Position numbers and translations under genes: made by a program
NCBI GenBank assembly: GCA_021399445.1
Contig: JAJTUQ010000008.1
Span: forward strand, 124,001-188,000
Source: Xylogone sp. PMI_703
Taxonomy: Eukaryota > Ascomycota > Leotiomycetes
Reading direction: 5' to 3'
DNA: 64,000 bases
The notes under the pieces: model-generated
The model's input: only the letters and a program-made list of their open reading frames with translations
The model's database searches: none
Told to the model about the DNA's origin: nothing
In this document: in pieces, positions 54,517 to 64,000 of the stretch
How the letters are laid out: each line of letters starts with the position of its first letter
Numbering within the stretch: the stretch's first letter is position 1

Positions 54517-54766
54517 TTTGCAAAGTTAATCAATGTTATTTGTATAGTGTATCTTGATAATATTCTTATCTACACTAAGAATTAAAAATTGCATATATAG
54601 ACAGTTTGCAGTATTTTAGCTAGACTAATTATGAAGACTTTACATGAACTTGAAAAAAAATGCTTATTCTGCACAAAGATAGTTGGCTTTTTGGGCTTCA
54701 TTATTGGTCCCAAAGACATCTTCATAAAACAGAAAATTCGTCTTGATCCTTCGGTTATATTTTAAA
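54517..54766 (+). pseudogene. Ty3/gypsy reverse-transcriptase remnant
   Basis: Reads FAKLINVICIVYLDNILIYT (the Y-L-D-D catalytic box with D changed to N), stop, then LARLIMKTLHELEKKCLFCT and KIVGFLGFIIGPKDIFIKQK, the order found after the RT active site. Two stops interrupt it. It is truncated on both sides. Confidence 0.72.
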
Positions 54767-54795
54767 AGCCTTGATGGTGAATAGAGCCCTGCTGC

Positions 54796-56746
54796 TTAAT
54801 GCATGATGACAGCCACGTGGTCATCCATGTACTTATCAATATCACCTAAAAAGCAGGCGGCGACAATGCTAACACAGCCGAATGCGATACTGGTGTAATA
54901 CACATACTTATAGCTTGCAGCATATGCCATCTGTCCGGCTGCGACAACCATATCATATCTTGTATCATTGCCTGCGATGCCTGGGATCTCTTTGAGAAGC
55001 GGGAGAAGAGAGTTGCCGGTTATTTGAATGGCCTCGCCGATGTAGGTGGCGTTTGTGATGTTGAACTCCACTTCCATAAGGCCTCCGATCATCAACTTGG
55101 CATTACCGACGAACTTAGAGATGAAGATGTTGTAGTAGGTGGTGTAGCCAACGGATCCACCAATAACACGGATTGCCAGTGTCAAGGCCGAGACAGTGGC
55201 AATCAGGTCATCAGGGCAAATGATTGTTGTGATGATGGAAGCAGGGACCACTATTCCGCCGATTCCAAGACCACCAAGTATGAGGAGACCCCAGAGGGTG
55301 TTTAGGTTATTCACATCTGCAACAGCAAGAGATCCGCAACCTAAAGAGAGTTTTTCTCGAGTTAGTAATCTCTTTTCTTTTGTGACGATAAACTAGTTTG
55401 CTGAGGAAATACAAACCAGCTGTCATGAGGACGGAGGATGCTATCATCAACTCCTTGTTATGGCCTTTGAGCACACTGAGCAGCCACAAGCAGATACACG
55501 CACCACCGAGAATGGCAAATCCTACAGGAAGACCCCGAATGCCGACACCAACGGGGTCGTGTCCGTATACATTGAACGATTGAGTCGGCCAAAACATGAG
55601 GAGGGAGAAGAAGTTGGCTCCCGAGATGAAGGTGATAACGAGAGTCAAGACCAAAATGCGAGGGTCTTGCCTTAGGCGGGCAGGGACCATTGGGTTCTTG
55701 GCACCGTAAACCTCCCAGAATCCGAAACCGACAAGGAAAGCAGCCCCGATCAACATAGGAGCAAGCACATGTGCAGAAGACCAGGCGTACTGATAGCCAC
55801 CCCACTGCATACCAGCAATGAATAGCAATAAACCCGCGATTGATAGGAAGCCACCAATATAATCCATCTGTGAGATGGTCTCCATGCGGGACAAACCCAA
55901 CGAGTTGATGCGGGGCAGCGGGAAGTGGAAGATAGCTGTCATAGCCAACCCGATGAAAGCCCAGACGCCGCAGAGAAGAGCACAGTATCTCCATCCAACG
56001 GTCGATGCGATAAGCTGTCCCCACAAGACGGATGGGCAAAAGGGAACAATAGTAAAGACAAGGACCGCCACATATTCGCCCCGCTTACTGGTTGGCGCCA
56101 TCTCGGACGTTGCAGCAAGAGACGTGAGCTCGTTGATGCCTGCTCCTACCCCAGCGAGTGCCATGCCACCTAAAGCTATCAGTATTTTTCAAAACACAGG
56201 AAATACTGTTGACCTACATATGAATATGTTTATCTCATGAGCCAGACTGCAGACCACCATGCCAAGGCAAATGAAAGCACCACCAGCCAATGCTACATAG
56301 CGGCGACCGATTAAATCAGACAGAGACCCAACAAAAGGAGATACAGAGGCAAGTGCAAAGAAGGTTCGCAATGATAAACCAAATCCAACGATCGCTCCCT
56401 CCAATATCGCCATAGATATACGGAGGAATGCCACCAAAGATGTACACGGGGATCTGCGAACCCGTCCAAAGAATGGACATTGCTGCAAGTGACATGAAAC
56501 GGCGGATTGTCATCTAGTCAGGTAATTAGCTAAGATGTGCACAATCCAAGCACGTCATGTCTAGGATTTGTTTACAGGAGGCTCATGGAGATGATCCTCG
56601 TTGTCGTTCTCGATTCTGGGCCCACCCTTCTCATAGTGCTGGATAGTAAGTAAGCGGCGCGAATTCTCGATCGACTCGATATGCAATCCTGTCATACTCC
56701 TCTTTGCATCCGAAAGGAAGTTCGATTCTGGTGTAGAGGGGACCAT
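54796..56746 (-). CDS. TRI12-like MFS efflux pump, one apparent frameshift
   Basis: Exons 56746-56576, 56513-56218, 56169-55417 and 55340-54796 join to a 587-residue 14-TM pump once one surplus base is ignored. Blocks: MTIRRFMSLAAMSILWTGSQ, IPVYIFGGIPPYIYGDIGG, VSPFVGSLSDLIGRRYVALA (motif A), GAGINELTSLAATSEMAPTS, PFCPSVLWGQLIASTVGWRY, and ICPDDLIATVSALTLAIRVI with GGSVGYTTYYN. That is the trichothecene-efflux/siderophore pump family, plasma-membrane exporters of sesquiterpenoid and other metabolites. The surplus T is in CTTCTTTGC (56350-56365), between ANLL and ALASVSPF. Intron phases confirm that exon 2 is exactly 1 nt too long. Either the gene is freshly dead or the base is an assembly error. 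No biosynthetic cluster is seen next to it. Confidence 0.8.
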
Positions 56747-58440
56747 GGTGAAGGCAATAACTTGGTTGTAATGGAGAAGTATGTGATACGGAAGTATCAA
56801 AGAGCCTTTACGATGTAATACAAAGAGGGGAGGGAAGCATTAATGAAACGTATATGCTAGATGTTTATAAATAATATTAGAAAATTGTATTCTTAACTAC
56901 CTATCTCCTCGGCATTTGTGTCCTTCCAGACACACGTTGGTAGGCTACTGATCCTGAGTGCATAATTCGAGCCTATACATTCCGAGAAGACTATATGCCA
57001 TCGTGGCCACGTAAGACCAAGGTTGCTAGTTCACTCCTGCTCCGCATCTCATCGGTCTCCACAAGAGCGGTATCCAAACCGGATCAACACAGCCTCTCTC
57101 GGCATTTGTTGTGTTGTTGGTGAGGAAGCTAGGCCGAACAGCCTGAATTGTAACTATCCGAGGTTGAGGACAAAGAGCCTTCACCAATAATCCTTGAGGT
57201 TACTTCTGTAACGGTTTTCCTAATCGCGGGGCGTCACAACCGTACTTAGGGGGCACGCAGCTCCTCCAGTAACCCTATAGCTAATCGGGATTTCTCAACT
57301 CATCTCGACTGACTAAGTCTCCAGTGCTATTGACGTAATATTGACGCTAAAGCGGGAGGAAATCTAGTCTACAGAGAAGATAGGTTATTATACACGGAAA
57401 AGTGGGGGTCTAAGCGAGGTAGGCGGGTTGTATGAATGGCTTCAATTGAATATCCTTCCTCCGCTGCGCTGTCACGTAACTACCCAGCTCAAATATCCAC
57501 ATCTACGGCCCATATTCGTCACACAAAGAGAGAAACGGGCCGGAAATAGGGTCAAGAAATATCAATCTAGACTTTCCCTGCTTTAATATCGTGAAAAGTG
57601 GCATTATGTGAACTTATTCTGCTATGTATAAACGAATTCACAACAAGCATAACAACCAACCATGGTTGTTAACAAAGAGTTTATCCAACTAATGATAGTA
57701 AGGCAAATTATATTCACATCCATCGTAAGTGTAGTAGGATTTTGAGTTCTGAATACTAAAAGCTATAGTTGGATTTAATTATGCAACAATGCTTGACCAT
57801 CGAGTTATGTTTGACCACGGAACAATGTTGGAAAAATTTTGACCGCGGCGTTATGTTTCACCCTAGACTAAGGCAATTCTATCACATTGATGACGAGACT
57901 CCTGTATTGTTGATTGTTTACTGTTTGCCATTTTGGGCTTAGTTCTCTTACTGTTCTCTATATATCACGGATTATTCGATAATACAGTAATATCAGATGC
58001 GAACCTGTATTATTACAATATTATAAATTTATCATTATATATTTTAAAACCACGTGATATATGCTATACTACTAAGATTGACTGAATAAGATTGCTGAAT
58101 GATTCCTGTATGCTTATTTCAAAGATAAATCTTAATAGGTGTAATACAATATATTGTCTCCAGAACCTGTTATATGACTAGAATTAAGTTGCATAAGACT
58201 ATTTTAATATATTACCCAGCTCGAAACTCTTAGGAGGGGGTTTATAAGCCAAGGAGGCTTTTATGCAGAAACAGCCTCCCAAAAATCTCCCAAATAACCA
58301 AATCACTTTGCAACTTTATACTGAGGTTCCAAGGAATTAAGCATTATTTATTAAAAACTGCACTGCCGCTAGTACATACGGCATTAGCGACAAATGATTC
58401 GATTTTGTAAACTGACATCTTACATTTTGGTGATTGTCAG
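56747..58440. other. Intergenic; no gene recognised
   Basis: Upstream flank of the pump gene, then AT-rich spacer with no ORF over 60 codons. A TTTGACCGCGGCGTTATGTT block at about 57839 weakly resembles sequence near 32960. Confidence 0.4.
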
Positions 58441-58656
58441 ACAAATACCGGCAGTAATAATAATCCGCTGCGCTCAGCCAGCGCTCCATTCTGGCCGTCG
58501 TATGGAACCGGCGGTGCGGGCAACGTGTCCAATGGAGAGGGTGTGGGTTTCGATGTGCTGTCCGTCACGTACACGACCGTGGTTGTGGAGCCTGATCCTG
58601 ATGCAGCAGTCCAGTGTGACTTCTTCGGCTCCCAGGGATACCAGGTTTCAAATTAA
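58441..58656 (+). pseudogene. Orphan 3' exon of a carboxylesterase-like gene
   Basis: After an acceptor-like GATTGTCAG the frame reads NNNPLRSASAPFWPSYGTG, VLSVTYTTVVVEPDPDAAVQ, CDFFGSQGYQ to TAA. This resembles the C-terminal tail of fungal type-B carboxylesterases/cholinesterases (..P.WP.Y... VV.DP....C.FW). No catalytic part is found upstream. It may be debris of a relative of the esterase at 62584, or a misread frame. Confidence 0.4.
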
Positions 58657-61015
58657 TCTTTCTTCCTTCGTGCAAGCCATAAAAGTTTTGATCGCCTCCA
58701 AGTTAGGGTTATTGGTATTTACTTACTAGATCCGAGACATTCACTTATCCAGAGTTGCAGAAACTGAGGAGACTGCCGCTCGGTATTTTCATTATATTTA
58801 TTAGCTACCCTTAAAATATCCTGTATCAATGCTCCTGACCCGACCCACCGATCTTCCTAACACGGTGTGGATAATCATATTTTTCTCGATTGCTTGTAAA
58901 ATTACTACCTATGATTCAAACCTAAGAGAAACTTCCTATTCTGCAGTGTGAATGTTCCCCCCTTTCCTTTGTACATCAACCCTCTCCAGCCTTCGGTAGC
59001 TACACCGGAGCTCTTTGATATATGCCTCAAAAGCCTCTACCCTCCGTGCCTGATTTACTCCTCCTACATGCATCACTGACGTCGTTCAGCCACTCCTCAA
59101 CCTGTGCAAACCTTAAAGACCACCTCATACCCCTTCCAAGCAAGCCAACTCTTTTACCAGCCCTGCCGATGCGAATAAACAGCACTGGTAACATGACGTA
59201 GCATGACGTCCCCGTTTAGACATGTGATCTTCTCCAGCGACTCACGCATCCCGCACTCGTCTACCTCTTCCTTGCACCACCGACCAATTCTGCCGTCAGA
59301 ACTGGTCCATCCCATCTTGCCAGTTGAGCGACTCGTCATATCCTAGATCATCTGCAATCCCCTTTGACTGGGGGCATGTCTGGTACCAATGCCAGTTGCT
59401 GCTCTGCGTTGCCCCTGTCACCTTACAGTAGATGCAGTGTGGCCAAACATACGTTATATAAACTATACATATGGCAATAAAAGATATATAATATTAAGAG
59501 ATAATAAGACATATTTGATAATTAGATATAATAGGAACTATTAGCTATAAGTTGTACAATATAGATATTTTATAATATTAAATAGTAGTTATGATTTAAA
59601 CTCTTTGAGATTTCTCATCTTGTATAGCATAGCAAATATATAATTATTAGCATATACAAAGGCTTGGATCGAATTATATAACAGTAAATCAGGATATAAT
59701 CCTTCTGGAGGGGCAGGTGTTGCCGGTAGGTCAGGAAGCCGATCTCGATACTTAACAAATAACTGAATTGAACTAGAGAACTATCTCTACAGTGGTCAGG
59801 TAGCTATATACATAGTGGCTACGGCCCCTAGTGCCTAAGTTTCGGGGACCGTTCTCACTCTCGGGGACCGTAAAGCACCTAATATCGCAACAGCAGGACC
59901 GCAAGGAGGTGGTGTTATAGTAGTTATTGAAGGAAAATGGGGCCGTAGAAGTGATTATGAATGATTTCAATTTCATATAGCAAAGTAGTAAGAATATCCT
60001 TTAATTCAGGGTGAACATGTAATAATCGCGTTTTCGCGTTTTAATACTTTAATTTAATTAAATATCATGATTATTAACAAATTGTATGGGGTGGTGTTTA
60101 GCGACACAAGACCAGTACTGGCGAAAAATGCGTGCATCCAAGTAAGTCTGGCATGCATATAAGTATCCCCTACTTCTATAATAAAAGGACCCTAGAAATC
60201 GATAGCCCAAATGCGATTGCAACTACAGGCTCTAGTTAATCGAATATATCCTACTCTATCATAAGAAACATCACCAACTTAGACGAGACTACTGTAATGG
60301 GGATTGCTCCTTTGTATAATATTTCTGCCTGTATGTCGGCTTTTAGGGTTAGATGGGTTCGCAGAGCCTCTAGCAATCGCTAGAGCGTTTCCGAATGCAT
60401 GAATTAATAGTAATACTAAACTAAATTGAAACAACTAATTAAACTAGTTAAATAAGAATATATTATTAGTTATTATTATAAAAGAGAATCTGTACATGGA
60501 GATATATACTATCAAAGAAACGCTAAACCTGTCACGGGTGCACGTGACATGCCAGGTGACGTGTGTTGGAGGTCGTCCAATCAGGTTAGGGAAGCGATTA
60601 AGCAATTACGGGTGGTCGTGCCCATGGAACAAAAGAATTAAATAGAGTTACTCTCCTAACATACAACTACAGTACAATTTATAGTGAGTTCTGTATACTA
60701 AGAGGCTTTGGGAACGGTAATCCCTCCGATTGTAGCCTAGTAGGCAACCTCACCGGCAATTACACTCGGAATCGCAACAGTGTGGTGGTTGGGACGCCGA
60801 GATCGACGGAACGGACAGTCTGTAGAATTAACTCCTTGAACATAACAGTATATACAGGGGGGGTTTCAGGGATCTTTCCTGACTCATTAAGAATCAGTCT
60901 TAGGCAGAATTGATCCAATTACTCCCATTTCGTGATTCCCTATTCAAACCTCTTACAAACCACCCACTCGCTGGCTAATACGATTCTCCGCCAGCCCTTC
61001 GAGTGCTACACCCTA

Positions 61016-61150
61016 ACTGTCGCTGCCATTATATGCCACGCCTCGCTGCTGAGACTGTTTCAAGTTACCTTACCGGATCTTTCCTCTCTCGCAGGCCTGC
61101 CGTATCTCGCGGGAATTACACCACTAGCCAGGCAGCGTACGATCAAGTTA
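61016..61150 (+). repeat. Dispersed repeat, copy 2 (of 30225-30360)
   Basis: GTCGCTGCCATTATATGCCA and following blocks repeat those near 30225 in order and orientation at roughly two-thirds identity by eye. Confidence 0.5.
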
Positions 61151-61317
61151 ACGGACTCAGAGGTCTCTGTACAAGCGTCGAGAATTCCGACTTGTAACTG
61201 ATAGGTATAAAATTCGTAACCGTGACCTAACTGTATTTACTTGGATCGTCTGAAGCCGAGGTAAGAAACTGTCGGATCCTTACGCGGGAGTGATAAGAGG
61301 AGTGCACTCAAGTGTAA

Positions 61318-61375
61318 TTGGTTGACTATCCTAAGACTTTACTTACCGTAGTAAAGTCTTAGGATAGTCAACCAA
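61318..61375. repeat. Perfect 26-bp inverted repeat with 6-nt loop
   Basis: Left arm 61318-61343 (begins TTGGTTGACTATCC) and right arm 61350-61375 are exact reverse complements around TACCGT. It would form a very stable hairpin in RNA or single-stranded DNA. G-rich sequence with repeated GGGCCG-type motifs follows immediately. Confidence 0.95.
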
Positions 61376-62583
61376 CTACACGGGCCGGTAAGCTGGGTGG
61401 GCCGCTAAGCCGGGTTATACGTTAGTCCGCTGAGCGTTTTAATCGTGAAATCATGTCCACTCCTTTAAGAGCTACTTTAGCCTGCGGCTAATATCCTTGC
61501 CAACTCTGGCCCCACTACACTGGGTGGCTTGGAATACGCGTGGAACGGCGATAGAGCTGCCGGTTCTTGAGAGGGCGCAAGCTGCCAAGACCGAAGCCAT
61601 TGGAAGCTTTTACGGCACTACACCGTACAACTCAAAACAAGGAGATGAAAGACTGGCCAACGCCATTTCGAGACGACTTCGTCAGACATTTGGTTCTAAC
61701 TTGGGATGTGGCATATCCAACCAAACTGGGATTCTGTAATGTTCTTTTGAGTATCCACAGAGCGAATTGGATTGTTCCGTGAAGGTAGTTCGGATGGATG
61801 AAGTTGAGGGGTGCCTACGAAAGATACCATATTTCCTTGATGCGTAGTAAGGTTCGGAATTGGGCTTAACTCAGCCACCGAATTGCTGGCCGTCTGGCGC
61901 TGGACGGACTTTGCTTGCGTATGCGGAAGAGGAAGATCCGAAGTCGCTATGTATTGTGGCCACTTGTAAGGCAAGGACAATGCTTTGATAGCGTCTGATC
62001 TGCCATTGTAATTTTACGGGTGCGTTTTACGACGTGCCGTGAGACCCAGGCCCTCAGTATCATAAGGTACTAACAATTTAACCCAATAGCCGTTCGTATA
62101 GTACCGAAAAGTCACCGGGATACATCCGAGGTCCCAAGGATTTTCAAGCTGCTAGAGACTTTCGCGTCGTTCTCATGGTATTCCGAGGTATTACTAGCTT
62201 GTGTCAGAAGATCGGGAGGTGCGGAGAACGTTGTGGGAACTTGGAGCTGATGTGTGGATCACGGGCTGTAATGGGTTTGAAGCCCAAGCCCGAACTCCAT
62301 GTAGCGTAGGTACCCCCGAACAGGAGTGTCAAGAGTGATGAAACTCAATTTACTGCGAAAATAGTTCCTGTTCAACATTGCTCGGATGAGAGATATTTTA
62401 GATGAACTTTATGCAAGGTTGTAGGGTTTCTGTTCCGCTTCTCACATGTATAAGTACCAGGACGCAAGGACGGAAACGCAAACAAAATACTTGAGAAGTG
62501 TCCTTGGCCTTGCAATCTCAACATTGCCAGTAGTCGACACTGTGAAAGCTGCATCCATCCAAATCACGCTTCGACTTCCAAAT

Positions 62584-64000
62584 ATGATATCTAAACTCGC
62601 CTACTTACTTGCTCTTTGTGCAGCATCCTGCACTGCTGATGCTACTACAGATACGTTAGCACCAACGTTACCTATCGTAGATCTGGGGTATGCGATCCAT
62701 CAGGCCTCACTTGTCAATGTTTGTAGAATGCCAAACACCCTCACAGCATCATTTTTACTAACCACTGGCCAGGCAAGCAATCGATATTACAATTTCTCCA
62801 ATATCCGTTATGCTGCTCCTCCGCTTGGAGACTTGCGTTTCGCTGCCCCATTACCGCCTCTCTACAATCGCTCAGCTGGTATCCAAGACGGCTCATACGG
62901 CAATATATGTCCACAACAGTACCCAAAGTGGTTATCTACATTTGCAAAATCAAGCGATCCAGGCCTATTACAAACCCTCTCACTTTCGCCTGGTATGGAA
63001 GACTGTCTGTTCCTAGATGTTGTGGTTCCGCAGAAAACATTTCAACGGAAGCTGTCAAATGCTGCTGTTGGCCTCAAAAGTCGTGGTGCCCCCGTGCTCG
63101 TATGGATTTATGGTGGGGGATACGTTGCCGGCGACAAAAATACTGGGAGCAATCCTGTTGGTTTGCTGAGCCAAAGCCAGGAAGATACCATTTTCGTCTC
63201 CTTCAACTACAGAGTATGGCAAAGACCTTATTTCACCTTATTTCTTTTGCTTTAACTTGGATATCGCTGACATGGCCCTAGCTGGGTGCGTTTGGGTTTC
63301 TCGCTGGTCCTACCCTGCAGTCGAATGGAACAGCGAATGCAGGTCTTCTTGACCAACGTCTTGCACTTGAGTGGATACAAACACACATACACCTATTTGG
63401 AGGAGACCCCTCCAGGGTAACCTTACTGGCAGAGTCTGCCGGGGGTGGATCTATTATGCATCATATCACGGCTTACGGCGGCATCAGAGACAAACGTAGC
63501 CCTTTCCAGCAAGCTATAGTCCAGAGCCCAGGTTTCCTTCCGTTCCCCGGACACTTTGAGCAGGAACAAGTTTTCATGCAATTCTTGAAAGTGGCTAACG
63601 CCAGCAGTCTGAGGGAACTTCGAAAACTGCCGCAGGAGACATTAATGAATGCTAGCGCAGAGGTGATAGCAAATGCAAGTTACGGCACTTTTGCGTTTGG
63701 TAAGCGCATCCCGAATAGTCCACCTTGAATGCGATAAAACGAGGACAACTGACAATCTTTTACAGGCCCTGTTGTTGACGGCAGCTTCGTCCCTGACCTA
63801 CCTGGAAAGTTACTTTTGCAGGGTAATTTTGACCACAACTTAAAAGTCATGGTGGGACATAACGCGAACGAGGTAAGAGTGCCAAATATTGTTCATCTCT
63901 TAAGGAGCTTAGCCCGCTGCTGACAAGTACCATGATGCCATCTAGGGGCTTATCTTCACCGATCCCAATGCAAACAATACCACGGGATATAATAGGGTCT
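62584..64000 (+). CDS. Secreted type-B carboxylesterase/lipase, 3' end outside window
   Basis: Exons 62584-62718, 62773-63213, 63282-63699, 63766-63872 and 63946 onward, all phases consistent. The first intron has a perfect TACTAAC branch site. MISKLAYLLALCAASCTADA is a signal peptide, so secretion is expected; upstream in-frame Mets (from 62446) would bury it. Esterase blocks: NIRYAAPPLGDLRFAAPLPP, GMEDCLFLDVVVP, VLVWIYGGGYVAGDK (oxyanion hole), FNYRLGAFGFLAGP, LLDQRLALEWIQTHIHLFGG and DPSRVTLLAESAGGGSIMHH with the nucleophile Ser. The elbow reads A-E-S-A-G where most members have G-E-S-A-G. GPVVDGSFVPDLPG and VGHNANEGLIFTD lead toward the acid residue; the catalytic His lies beyond the edge. 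Probably hydrolyses esters outside the cell. Confidence 0.9.

Larger units (their letters stand above)
58657..62583. other. Long gene-poor stretch with repeats
   Basis: No supported gene. Minus-strand 59150-59460 shows a Cys/His-containing patch (HCIYCKVTGATQSSNWHWYQ) broken by stops, unassigned. 60520-60860 is GC-richer with TGTTGGAGG and tRNA-primer-like GTTGGGACGCC motifs, perhaps a decayed LTR, but no ends were proven. 61016-61150 is the second copy of the 30225 repeat. 61497-61980 has overlapping unsupported ORFs. Confidence 0.35.

Noticed and set aside
57780..57900. Repeat shared with 32890-33010 (ACCGCGG.GTT.TGTTT.ACCCTA)
   Set aside because: Similarity is short and patchy; it may be chance or a shared promoter motif.
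60561..60850. LTR candidate starting TGTTGGAGG
   Set aside because: No matching terminal CA with a 5-bp duplication could be found on either plausible 3' end.

Overview
The window looks like a repeat-rich accessory region from a filamentous ascomycete (Pezizomycotina). Protein genes are split by short introns of about 45-105 bp with GT..AG ends; one in the terminal carboxylesterase has a perfect TACTAAC branch site. The repertoire is typical of such fungi: Zn2Cys6 regulators, DHA1, Dal5/TNA1-like and TRI12-like transporters, an RTA1-like protein, a PEBP protein and a type-B carboxylesterase. Many repeats show dense C-to-T/G-to-A conversion with CA-to-TA stops, the signature of repeat-induced point mutation (RIP). 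No rRNA or tRNA gene and no CRISPR array was recognised. The species cannot be named from the sequence.

Layout. 1-2.4 kb: a chromodomain ORF open at the left edge, a broken Myb/SANT-like domain and an ankyrin remnant. 2.4-4.6 kb: a non-autonomous Fot1/pogo-like element carrying a solo LTR, followed 6 bp later by a truncated Fot1/pogo-like element. 5.2-6.8 kb: a dead Dal5/TNA1-like permease. 7.8-8.9 kb: an intact class II aldolase-like gene. 8.9-11.0 kb: an apparently complete Mutator-like element (MULE) with a 9-bp target duplication. 11.7-15.9 kb: a dead FMN-dependent 2-hydroxyacid oxidase next to an intact Zn2Cys6 regulator. 18-23.8 kb: GNAT acetyltransferase, PEBP protein, MFS scrap and a second Zn2Cys6 regulator. 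24-29.5 kb: a RIP-mutated Fot1/pogo-like element with two nested solo LTRs and a 15x15-bp minisatellite, then another solo LTR and a truncated LTR. 31.3-35.9 kb: decayed SDR and MFS paralogues. 37-40.3 kb: RTA1-like gene and a dead quinone-oxidoreductase-like gene. 40.3-45.8 kb: a nest of LTRs inside a second RIP-mutated Fot1/pogo-like element, an hAT scrap and a 410-bp MITE. 46-52 kb: intact DHA1 MFS gene, a nearly intact Fot1/pogo-like element inside an LTR, and an intact SDR gene. 54-56.7 kb: solo LTR, gypsy RT scrap and a TRI12-like pump gene with one frameshift. 58.4-64 kb: an orphan carboxylesterase 3' exon, a 26-bp perfect hairpin and a carboxylesterase cut by the right edge.

The most informative structure is a pair of related segments in inverted order. 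SDR(+)...MFS(-) at 31.3-35.9 kb is RIP-decayed; MFS(+)...SDR(-) at 46.1-52.4 kb is intact. The intact segment supplies the empty site for a 144-bp pogo-type MITE in the decayed one. Likewise an LTR at 43.6-43.8 kb supplies the empty site for the nearly intact Fot1/pogo-like element at 48.4 kb. Ten insertions (seven solo LTRs, the MULE and two of the MITEs) have matching target duplications that I could read directly, so much of the insertion history can be reconstructed. I did not find a convincing new multi-gene biochemical system. The unusual content is the mobile-element architecture: modular TIRs, a variable hairpin beside CACGTG in one LTR family, and unrelated transposases that both end in a CCHC knuckle.
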